A stretch of 8,044 nt of DNA from Planctomycetota bacterium (lineage in GTDB: Bacteria; Planctomycetota; Phycisphaerae; UBA1845): assembly GCA_022563055.1 (NCBI GenBank), contig JADFOB010000050.1, positions 1-8,044 on the forward strand, given 5' to 3'. The position numbers were made by a program, and so were the translations under genes. The notes beneath the pieces are model-generated. The model saw only the letters and a list, made by a program, of their open reading frames with translations, did no database searches and was not told the origin of the DNA. Shown in pieces: positions 1-6,143 of this stretch (the first letter of the stretch is position 1; every line of letters starts with the position of its first letter).

Positions 1-2
1 CG

Positions 3-1289
3 GCGGATGGAGACTTCGTCGCTGCCACGAACCTGCGCGAGACGCGGCGGACGTTCGAGCGTGCAGCCAAGGTTCCCACGGAGCTTGTCAAGGAGATCGC
101 CCATACCTCCGCCGTTGCAAAGGCTGCGTGGATCAAGGCTCGCGAGCAGTCGAACTTCGCCGAGTTCGCGTCGCCTCTTGCCAAGATGGTTGACCTCAAG
201 AAACGTCTCGCCGAGTACGTCGGCTACGAAGCCGAAGCCTACGATGCGCTGATGGATGAATTCGAGCCCGGTGCGAAATCCGCCGACATCGAGACCCTCT
301 TCTCCCACGTTCGCGATGAGACAGTCGGACTGCTTTCCAGACTTCAAGATGCTCGCCAAAAGCCCGACCCGACGATCCTCACGCGCCGGTATCCCAGAGC
401 ACAGCAGGAGATTCTGTCACGCAAGATGGCGGAGTCCGTTGGTTTCGATTTCACGTCGGGCCGATGCGATGTGACGGTTCACCCATTCTGCACGACGATC
501 GGCGGAAGCGGCGACGTGCGCATCACCACACGCTATCAGGAGGATTTCCTTCCCGCCGCGATGTTCGGCACGATGCACGAGGCCGGGCACGGGCTCTATG
601 AACAAGGGCTGCCGGAGGAACATCGCTTCACGCCGATGGGTGAGGCTGTCTCACTGGGAATCCACGAATCGCAATCGCGGCTTTGGGAAAACCTGGTTGG
701 AAGAAGCGATGCGTTCTGGGAGTACCATTATGGGGATCTCCAGGCGATGTTCCCCGAGCCACTCCGTGACGTCTCGCGCGACGCTTTCTATCGGGCGATC
801 AACACCGTGGCGCCTTCGTTCATCCGCGTCGAGGCGGATGAGCTGACCTACAACCTTCACATCATCCTCCGGTTCGAGATCGAACGCGGGATCTTCACCG
901 GCAGCCTGGGGGTCGAGGACATCCCGGCTGCGTGGAACGAGTCGTGCCAACGCCTGCTCGGCATCACGCCCCCGGACGACCGTCAAGGATGCCTGCAGGA
1001 CATCCACTGGTCCATGGGAATCTTTGGCTACTTCCCCACCTATGCACTCGGCAATCTCTATGCAGCCCAGTTCTTCGAGCAGGCTGCTACGGACATCCCG
1101 GACCTGGCGGACCGCATTCGGGCGAACGACCACAAGCCGCTCTTGAGCTGGCTGCGAACGAACATTCATCAGCACGGCCAGCGGTACCGGGCGGCGGAAT
1201 TGGTCGAGAAGGTGACGGGCAAGCCGCTATCGATCAAGCCCTTCATGGATTACGTCACCGGCAAGTTCTCAGCCGTCTACGGGCTGTGA
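3..1289 (+). CDS. M32 family metallocarboxypeptidase (carboxypeptidase Taq type), 5' partial
   Basis: A zinc carboxypeptidase expected to remove C-terminal residues from peptides in the cytosol. The reading frame is open from base 3, so the first ATG at 186 is internal and the true start lies outside the window. The visible part is 428 residues, against about 500 for the family, so roughly 70-80 N-terminal residues are missing. Numbering from base 3, the family motifs appear in order: HPF near 160, DVRITT near 171, the zinc site HEAGH at 192-196 (bases 576-590), HESQ at 221-224 supplying the third zinc ligand (bases 663-674), the ADELTYNLHI block, and then LQDIHWSMGIFGYFPTY. All expected catalytic positions are intact. 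The protein is soluble, with no signal peptide or membrane segment visible. It ends in TGA at 1287-1289. No operon link to the next gene is apparent, because a 239-base gap follows. Family assignment is near certain; the physiological substrate is unknown. Confidence 0.96.
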   Translation, partial: ADGDFVAATNLRETRRTFERAAKVPTELVKEIAHTSAVAKAAWIKAREQSNFAEFASPLAKMVDLKKRLAEYVGYEAEAYDALMDEFEPGAKSADIETLFSHVRDETVGLLSRLQDARQKPDPTILTRRYPRAQQEILSRKMAESVGFDFTSGRCDVTVHPFCTTIGGSGDVRITTRYQEDFLPAAMFGTMHEAGHGLYEQGLPEEHRFTPMGEAVSLGIHESQSRLWENLVGRSDAFWEYHYGDLQAMFPEPLRDVSRDAFYRAINTVAPSFIRVEADELTYNLHIILRFEIERGIFTGSLGVEDIPAAWNESCQRLLGITPPDDRQGCLQDIHWSMGIFGYFPTYALGNLYAAQFFEQAATDIPDLADRIRANDHKPLLSWLRTNIHQHGQRYRAAELVEKVTGKPLSIKPFMDYVTGKFSAVYGL

Positions 1290-1381
1290 TTCCCATTGGC
1301 CGGTGCGCCGACTCGCAAGGTCTGATCGGAGGAACGGTTCTACAAGATGTCTGTCGTGCGGCCAACGCCCGAGAAACTCGA

Positions 1382-1407
1382 CCGCCGGGCGGTTCCTGCC
1401 CCGGCGG
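1382..1407. other. GC-rich inverted repeat (8-bp stem, 10-base loop)
   Basis: CCGCCGGG at 1382-1389 is perfectly complementary to CCCGGCGG at 1400-1407. The repeat lies about 95 bases after the M32 stop codon and about 125 bases before the next gene. No T-run follows on either strand, so it is not a classical intrinsic terminator. The bases directly after it on the + strand include TAGAAT (1410-1415), which resembles a -10 box, but no convincing -35 element is spaced correctly. It could end the M32 transcript, be part of a promoter region for the downstream cassette, or be chance in GC-rich DNA. Confidence 0.4.
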
Positions 1408-1460
1408 GCTAGAATCTGAGGGAAGAACAAGATCGCGAAGGTATCGCGTAGGCCTGCAAG

Positions 1461-1532
1461 ATGCTAAACTCTGCTGAAGGCGTCGGGTTGGCGACCATGA
1501 AACCCAGTGAACCCGATCAACGCGGTGGGTGA
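1461..1532 (+). other. Possible 23-codon leader ORF whose stop overlaps the next start
   Basis: ATG at 1461, with an in-frame second ATG at 1497, opens a short frame that ends in TGA at 1530-1532. This TGA shares its last base with the ATG at 1532 of the following gene (sequence TGATG). Such overlap is typical of translational coupling, so a leader peptide is conceivable. No strong ribosome-binding site precedes either ATG and the peptide resembles nothing I know. The frame is closed upstream by TAG at 1449-1451. It may be chance. Confidence 0.15.
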
Positions 1533-2080
1533 TGTTCGAGGAAGAGATCCTACTTGGAGATGTCGAGAGGTGCATCAGGCTTGATACGCACCTCGGAACA
1601 CCGATTCCCAATAGCATTGGACCCGAACCGGACGAGAAAGCGCGTCAGTTCTACGAGCGGATAAGAAAGAAGTTTGGAAGCAGGTGGATCAACCGGAAAC
1701 CTGCGACTGGCGTCTATAATTGCTTTGGGATGGTTTTCGCATCCAGGCGAACGAGCATTCTCGATAACGAGGTGATTCGGCTCATCCTCAAGGAGGACGG
1801 ATATAGACGTCTTTCAACACAGACCGACCTGCACACCGGCGACATCGTGTTGTATCGAGATTGCGAGAGAGACGATATCTACCATGTGGCGATGGTAACA
1901 AGGTGGCAACCGCTGGTGATGCCGTCGGATTCCGTCGGCGCGCACTCCCGAACAGGGGCTTGCTACGTGTTGAGTAAGTGGGATAGGTTCTGCGGAGAGG
2001 ACGAGCATCATATCGAGCATCACTGCTGGGTGGACGCCGACGTTCAGCTTGAGTATTGGACGGACAGGCCGGAACTATGA
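1532..2080 (+). CDS. Putative papain-fold (NlpC/P60-like) protein of unknown role
   Basis: A soluble protein of 182 residues with no signal peptide or membrane segment. Its central part has the order expected of small NlpC/P60-type cysteine hydrolases. GVYNCFGMVFASRRT holds a candidate nucleophilic Cys at residue 64. A DLHTGDIVLYRD strand follows, then YHVAMVT with a candidate catalytic His at 118. The C-terminal third has VLSKW followed by an acidic and His-rich stretch (GEDEHHIEHHC). From memory, uncharacterised bacterial proteins share this layout of an NC(H/F)G motif, a GD(I/L)V strand, an H-x-(A/G)-(M/I)-V strand and LSKWG..GE..H. The third catalytic residue cannot be fixed by eye and activity is unproven. 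GTG at 1529 directly precedes ATG 1532 and could be the start; GGTGGG just upstream is a poor, closely placed ribosome site. The gene's TGA overlaps the next gene's ATG by four bases. It could act as an amidase, a peptidase, or a permuted transglutaminase-like binding module. Confidence 0.72.
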   Translation: MFEEEILLGDVERCIRLDTHLGTPIPNSIGPEPDEKARQFYERIRKKFGSRWINRKPATGVYNCFGMVFASRRTSILDNEVIRLILKEDGYRRLSTQTDLHTGDIVLYRDCERDDIYHVAMVTRWQPLVMPSDSVGAHSRTGACYVLSKWDRFCGEDEHHIEHHCWVDADVQLEYWTDRPEL

Positions 2081-2583
2081 GTACCGAATCACTTGAAACC
2101 TTGATCTCGCCTGACTTTGAGGCCGGGATTGTGGCGTCAGCGCCGAATGTGTTGAGGCTTCTTCTGCTGAGGACGGCAGAGGTTGAGCGGTTGCGCAGAG
2201 ACTATGATGCCGGGCACGTGACGGATGACGACATCCGCTCCTTTGTTACGTGCCTGCTTCAGCAGAACGCAACCGCGCTGGTCTTTCCGTACGAGACGGC
2301 AATCGCCGCGATTGCGGTGATGCTTGAGCCGCGCTTCTCGGAGTTTACGGACGAGTTCCTTATTGACCTGGCCCGGGTTAGAACCAGACGCTTCGCGATG
2401 GCGAGCCGCGTCGCACGAATCTGTCTGAGTTGCCGTTCTCATCTTCCTAAGGCGAACAAGCGATCCTTCCGCGTATCGACGTCCTGCGCTGAACCGGTCA
2501 GCTTTGTTGACGTATCGCCTTTGCTCAATGCAACGCACGCGGAGGACATAACGCGTGCTGAATTCGCTCTCGCCAATGCCTAA
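2077..2583 (+). CDS. Hypothetical protein, middle gene of the three-gene cassette
   Basis: Encodes 168 residues that I do not recognise. The first two thirds read as mostly helical and acidic, with a hydrophobic Leu-rich stretch at about 26-32, a charged RTAEVERLRRDYD segment, and a DEFLIDLARVRTRRFAMASRVA segment near 92-113. A CLSC pair (Cys116 and Cys119) and Cys137 lie in the C-terminal third; this is too little to claim a zinc site. There is no signal peptide and no clear transmembrane helix. The start chosen is ATG 2077, inside the ATGA overlap with the preceding stop. An in-frame ATG at 2056 would lengthen the overlap and is less likely. The end overlaps the next gene's ATG by eight bases. 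The double overlap argues that the three products are made in fixed ratio and may act together. Confidence 0.75.
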   Translation: MSTESLETLISPDFEAGIVASAPNVLRLLLLRTAEVERLRRDYDAGHVTDDDIRSFVTCLLQQNATALVFPYETAIAAIAVMLEPRFSEFTDEFLIDLARVRTRRFAMASRVARICLSCRSHLPKANKRSFRVSTSCAEPVSFVDVSPLLNATHAEDITRAEFALANA

Positions 2584-2965
2584 ACTCGAGTACTTCGTTG
2601 TTGCCGAGTCCGCAACGGTTGACCAGTTCACAAACCGTGTGAGCATATTCAACGTTTACGACCACGTAGTCGTATCCAAGTTTCCAAAGACAATCAGCCA
2701 CGTTGTCTGCGTCTGTTCCTGGAACGCCAAAGAAGAGGACAAAGACCAAGATTACCAGGTGGCGGTGACGATTCGAGGGCCGGACGGCGAACACGGGCCG
2801 TTCACAAGCAACTTCACGGTCAAAGGAAGGCGGCATCGCACCATTTTGTCTTTCGAGGCCATTCAGGTGTCCAAGCCAGGCCCCCTGGTGTTCGAGATCA
2901 CCCTTAACGGAGAGCACAAAGCTTCACATGTCATCGATATCGATCCTGCGGAGTTCGATAAATAG
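2576..2965 (+). CDS. Small conserved-type protein of unknown function, probably beta-rich
   Basis: Encodes 129 residues. The start ATG 2576 overlaps the preceding TAA (2581-2583); GTG 2555 in the same frame is possible but deeper in the upstream gene. The N-terminus, MPKLEYFVVAESATVDQ then TNRVSIFNVYDHV, recalls a set of uncharacterised bacterial proteins that begin with a strand ending in a (A/C)ES or ADS motif, followed by a strand of the form (V/L)S(I/L)(F)NV. I link it tentatively to the DUF6941 type, from memory and unverified. The remainder alternates short hydrophobic strands with charged turns (YQVAVTIRGPDG, FTSNFTVKG, PLVFEITLNGE), which suggests a single beta-sandwich domain rather than an enzyme. 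No signal peptide or membrane helix is seen. It is the last gene of the cassette, and 38 bases separate its stop from the stop of the convergent gene on the other strand. Confidence 0.78.
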   Translation: MPKLEYFVVAESATVDQFTNRVSIFNVYDHVVVSKFPKTISHVVCVCSWNAKEEDKDQDYQVAVTIRGPDGEHGPFTSNFTVKGRRHRTILSFEAIQVSKPGPLVFEITLNGEHKASHVIDIDPAEFDK

Positions 2966-3003
2966 CTCACAGGCGGCAAGCCTTCCACACTGCCACTGCT
3001 TTG

Positions 3004-4575
3004 TCATCCATGCTCTTCACGGAGTGTCCGTTCGCGACGACCACTCCTGACGTAGCCGACGATCGCATCGACGGCGGGTGCGACCAAACAGGCGACGAGG
3101 GCTGTGTCCGTTGCGAGCCAGACGAACTGGTAACGCTCGTTGGCGATGTCGGTTGCGCCGCACACTGCGAGGATGCCAGCCTCCAACACGTACGCCATGG
3201 CCAGCAAGGCACAGGTTCGCCGGTTCAATCCAAGCAAGCTACAGCCGATCAACGCGAACCCCGGCCACAACGAGGCGATGGAACGAAGCACACCCATCAC
3301 GTCCACGACAAGTGGAAGCATCGTGATGTAGCGCAAGGTCGCCCAGAACCCCGTGCGACCGAACGGGGCTCGCTCGCCCGCTGACGTTTTCATACGCTCC
3401 ACCAGATCACGTGACGCCTCGACACTCCTGTGCGGCAGGAACCAGTACGCGTACCAGTAGTTCTGGCTTTGTTCCGTATCGGGTGCGGTCTCATGGGCGA
3501 TGATCGGTCTTAGGCGTTCGCGCGGTACGGATGAGATGGGTGGACCGTCTTTTTGCCGGAGCAGGTGGCGGATCGCAATCGCAGCGCCGGCTTTGAGATA
3601 GGCCTTCGGATCGGCTGTGATCGTCTCCATCGCCGCTCGCGTGGCCAGCGAGTTGAACGACCATTCGTCCATGCCCTCATCTCGGATGGCACGACAGCGC
3701 GCGACGCAACTGTCGAGCTTGTTGACGAGGTAAGCATCGTCCGGGCTCCGTTCCGGAACGAGTTCGAGCAGTCGTCGTGTCGAAGCGGTGTCGGGAAACT
3801 CGGAGCCCTGGAAGGAACGGGCGCGAACCAGGAGCATGACGCCGGATCCGCCCGTGCTTGGGCTGAATCGCCCGCTGTACGACAGGTTGAGACCACACTC
3901 GACCAACAGCGCGGCCCCTACGGGAGCTAACAGGCAAGTGCACGCTATCAGGGCGCGGCGCGGCGTTGCTCGAAAGCTCCACACCGTTACACCCACCGCA
4001 GCCACGATCATCGCAACGCCGACGCTTCGGACGAGCCAGGCGTAGGCGAACAGCGCGCCGGCGGCGAACATCCAAAGAGCCAAGCGCGGACGTGACAGCC
4101 CAACCACAAACACCAGCACCGCGAGACTGATCAGGCAGGTGTAGGACGCCTCCGACATGATGCGTGCGCCCCATATCGTTGTCTGAAGCTGCGCGATCGT
4201 CAAAATGGCTGCCACCCAACCGGCGGAGCGGGAGCGAAGGTTCAAGCCAAGACCGTACGCGATCACGGGAAGCAGACCCAAAAGCAGATGGTTCGCGGCG
4301 ATCGCCGGCCAGCTCATGTGGCCCGTCAGCGCTGCCAGCGCCGCCAGAATGAGCGTGTAGCCCGGTTTCCGCAAACCGAAGTTCGGCTCTTGGTCCGGTG
4401 ACAGTAGGGACTCCGCACCATCCACGTGCTGGGCGGAGTCGCCGCAGATGACGGCGCGACCCTGCTGCTGCGCGAAGTGTCCCGCCTGTGCCGCCAGCCC
4501 GATCGCCAGAATGGCTATCACGTCAAGGGCGATGGGCCACCAGCGACGGCGCCGAGTTGCGCTCGACGTCGGCAT
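3004..4575 (-). CDS. GT-C fold membrane glycosyltransferase, PMT/ArnT-like (gene A)
   Basis: An integral membrane protein of 523 residues, expected to move a sugar from a polyprenyl-phosphate donor to an acceptor on the outer face of the membrane. Roughly ten hydrophobic segments are visible. The first is at about 13-30; then come pairs near 74-110, 120-165 and 170-215, and a C-terminal bundle follows a long hydrophilic loop. The first extracytoplasmic loop, where this superfamily keeps its catalytic acid, reads ICGDSAQHVDGAESLL with Asp46 and then GLRKPGYTLIL. The next loop has GARIMSEASY with Glu142, a frequent GT-C pattern. Near the C-terminus, NERYQFVWLATD matches the usual RY motif. The ATG at 4575 is chosen because AGAGGA lies six bases upstream; an in-frame ATG at 4662 would add 29 polar residues and overlap the previous gene by 140 bases instead of 53. 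It is the last gene of the - strand glycan operon. Sugar and acceptor are unknown. Confidence 0.85.
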   Translation of the reverse strand: MPTSSATRRRRWWPIALDVIAILAIGLAAQAGHFAQQQGRAVICGDSAQHVDGAESLLSPDQEPNFGLRKPGYTLILAALAALTGHMSWPAIAANHLLLGLLPVIAYGLGLNLRSRSAGWVAAILTIAQLQTTIWGARIMSEASYTCLISLAVLVFVVGLSRPRLALWMFAAGALFAYAWLVRSVGVAMIVAAVGVTVWSFRATPRRALIACTCLLAPVGAALLVECGLNLSYSGRFSPSTGGSGVMLLVRARSFQGSEFPDTASTRRLLELVPERSPDDAYLVNKLDSCVARCRAIRDEGMDEWSFNSLATRAAMETITADPKAYLKAGAAIAIRHLLRQKDGPPISSVPRERLRPIIAHETAPDTEQSQNYWYAYWFLPHRSVEASRDLVERMKTSAGERAPFGRTGFWATLRYITMLPLVVDVMGVLRSIASLWPGFALIGCSLLGLNRRTCALLAMAYVLEAGILAVCGATDIANERYQFVWLATDTALVACLVAPAVDAIVGYVRSGRRERTLREEHG

Positions 4576-6139
4576 GTTTGATCCTCTTGGCCACATAAAG
4601 TGTGCTACGCGAAAACTTCTTCCACACGCGCGGCGCGTCGTACCGGGCGAACCCGCTGACACCCTTGTGCCATAGTTCGCTCAGCGACTTGAGCGTAGTC
4701 GCAGCGATGTAGACGCGCTGGGCGTCACCCGAGTCGGGCGTAAGCGGATGATCCATGCCCCGCTCGCGGATGTAGTAGAGATAGGAAGGCGTGAACTGCA
4801 CAATCAGCGAGCATCGCTGCGTACCGTACGATTCACACTCATCCAGGATCGGCTCGATGTCCACGAGCTCATGTTCCCACACGCTGAGGTAGGGTTGCCG
4901 GCTTGCCGTCGCCAGTGAGAGCCCGCCAGATACCACGATCAGAAGGATGGACACAACGGATGCAACGCGTCTGAGAATCCGCTGGGAGATCAAACCCACC
5001 CAGACGCTCGCGCCGTACATCGAACAGGCAAGAAACAGCGGCAGGGCGAAGATCCAGCCCGGCGGTACCAGCGGCACGTTCTGCACCAGCACGATGATCG
5101 GGAGGATCAGAAAGAGCGCAAACGGCACGACGTAGCCAGCCACCGGGCGACGCAGCGCGGAGATCACAAACGCCGCGAACCCGGCGATCAGCACGATCTG
5201 CCAAATGGTGTTGGTGTGGCGAACCCAGCTCTGCCAGACCGTCGCCGGTACGCTGCCGTGAAGTTCCAACCATGCGCGATAGACGTCGTAGGGTACCGTG
5301 GTCAACGCACGATAGATCCCGGCCACGCTTTGCGTCGTCAGTGCCGGCAGGAAGAGCGCGGAAGTGACGACGATCCAGACGGTCACGCCCAGACACAAAC
5401 CGAGGACCATCGGTCGACGCTCGATCCCCGCGCGAGATCCTCGAAGAGCCTGAAGAAACAGCGTACAACTCAAGGCCGCCATGGGATAGATCATGGACGC
5501 ATGGGAGTATACGCCCAGCGCGCCGAGCACACCCCACAGAGCCCACAATCGCCGCTTGGCGGGGTCTCTGGCCAAGTGCAGCGTGCAAATCGCAGCGAGC
5601 GCCGCAAACACACCCATCATCGAGTACCCACGCGAGTTGGCTGAGTATTCGATGAGCGGCGATGATCCAGCCGCCGCGAGCATCGCAAGCAGCACGACCC
5701 CGCGACGATGGAACAGGGACCATGCCAACCAACCCGTCAGCGGAATCAGCGCGACCCCAGCCACAAAGGACGGCAGGCGCACCGCCGCCGGCGACGTGCC
5801 CAGGAAGGCCACGGTGACGCGTGCAAACAATGTGTGCAGGACGTGGTTGTTCGGTTCGTAATGCGTGACGATGTGCCACAGCGACCTCGAACCGAAGCGA
5901 AGATGATTCCACGACTCGTCGTACCGCATCGGGTAGTCGAGATAGCCCCATCGAACCGCAGCGCCAAGAAGTGTCACCAAAATGGCAGTCAGCAGAAACG
6001 GCACGCGCCAAGTGTCATTCCTCCGAGCCGAGGGCTTTAGCCTGCGCGAATCCACGAAGGTTGCCGACGCCACGGTGATCCCGGCGTCGCGCGGGCTTAA
6101 GCCCGCGGCTCGGGATAGGTGCAGAACATCTGAAAACAT
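4523..6139 (-). CDS. GT-C fold membrane glycosyltransferase, GT39/GT83 (PMT/ArnT)-like (gene B)
   Basis: A multi-pass membrane protein expected to transfer a sugar from a polyprenyl-phosphate donor. From ATG 6139 it is 538 residues. TM1 (VPFLLTAILVTLLGAAV) leads into a loop with MRYDESW, whose Asp74-Glu75 (bases 5920-5915) is the catalytic-acid position of the superfamily. HYEPNNHVLHTLFARV and then VRLPSFVAGV follow, both typical of PMT/ArnT-like enzymes, and SANSRGYSMM lies in the second loop. About ten further hydrophobic helices and a soluble C-terminal region follow. ATG 6139 lies four bases after the preceding methyltransferase stop, with GGTGGG eight bases upstream, so coupling is likely. 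An in-frame ATG at 6193 is less likely. A GTG at 6004 directly before TM1 would give 493 residues and exclude the repeat element, which codes for about 30 residues between the start and TM1. I keep 6139 with reservation. The 3' end overlaps the next gene by 53 bases. Confidence 0.88.
   Translation of the reverse strand: MFSDVLHLSRAAGLSPRDAGITVASATFVDSRRLKPSARRNDTWRVPFLLTAILVTLLGAAVRWGYLDYPMRYDESWNHLRFGSRSLWHIVTHYEPNNHVLHTLFARVTVAFLGTSPAAVRLPSFVAGVALIPLTGWLAWSLFHRRGVVLLAMLAAAGSSPLIEYSANSRGYSMMGVFAALAAICTLHLARDPAKRRLWALWGVLGALGVYSHASMIYPMAALSCTLFLQALRGSRAGIERRPMVLGLCLGVTVWIVVTSALFLPALTTQSVAGIYRALTTVPYDVYRAWLELHGSVPATVWQSWVRHTNTIWQIVLIAGFAAFVISALRRPVAGYVVPFALFLILPIIVLVQNVPLVPPGWIFALPLFLACSMYGASVWVGLISQRILRRVASVVSILLIVVSGGLSLATASRQPYLSVWEHELVDIEPILDECESYGTQRCSLIVQFTPSYLYYIRERGMDHPLTPDSGDAQRVYIAATTLKSLSELWHKGVSGFARYDAPRVWKKFSRSTLYVAKRIKHADVERNSAPSLVAHRP
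4582..4587 (-). promoter_or_regulatory. Ribosome-binding site that fixes the start of the 3004-4575 gene
   Basis: AGAGGA on the - strand sits six bases before the ATG at 4575 and lies inside the 3' end of the upstream glycosyltransferase gene. It supports the shorter start over the in-frame ATG at 4662. Confidence 0.6.
6023..6113. repeat. 91-base inverted-repeat element (REP/MITE-like) inside the 5' end of a gene
   Basis: The two 27-base ends, 6023-6049 and 6087-6113, are inverted copies that pair at 24 of 27 positions, starting with CCGAGCCG at each tip. The right end also contains a perfect 18-base palindrome, CGCGGGCTTAAGCCCGCG at 6090-6107. The left end is a degenerate version with core GGGCTTTAGCC. 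The central 37 bases are not obviously repeated. This is the architecture of small non-autonomous dispersed repeats such as paired REP sequences or short MITEs. Palindromes with a GGGCTTAAGCCC core are, as far as I recall, common intergenic repeats in some high-G+C bacteria. No target-site duplication could be confirmed by eye. It is open in the frame of the surrounding glycosyltransferase gene. Confidence 0.8.
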
Positions 6140-6143
6140 GGTA

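Noticed and set aside
651..1175. A 174-codon open frame on the - strand across the M32 peptidase gene
   Set aside because: It is antisense to a gene with intact family motifs, its translation resembles no protein, and such frames are expected in GC-rich coding DNA.
2137..2652. A 171-codon - strand frame across the cassette
   Set aside because: It is antisense to two + strand genes that are tied together by overlapping starts and stops, and its translation has no recognisable features.
2966..3003. Bidirectional terminator between the convergent genes
   Set aside because: Only 4-bp stems (AGGC/GCCT and GGCA/TGCC) can be drawn and no T-run follows, so no terminator is supported.
4576..4662. 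Longer start at ATG 4662 for the 3004-4575 gene
   Set aside because: AGAGGA stands six bases before ATG 4575. The extra 29 residues are polar and lie inside the preceding gene.
4869..6011. A 380-codon - strand frame overlapping the 4523-6139 gene
   Set aside because: It is a +1-type shadow. The 4523-6139 frame carries the transmembrane helices and GT-C motifs, while this one is Arg/Gly/Cys-rich with no helices.
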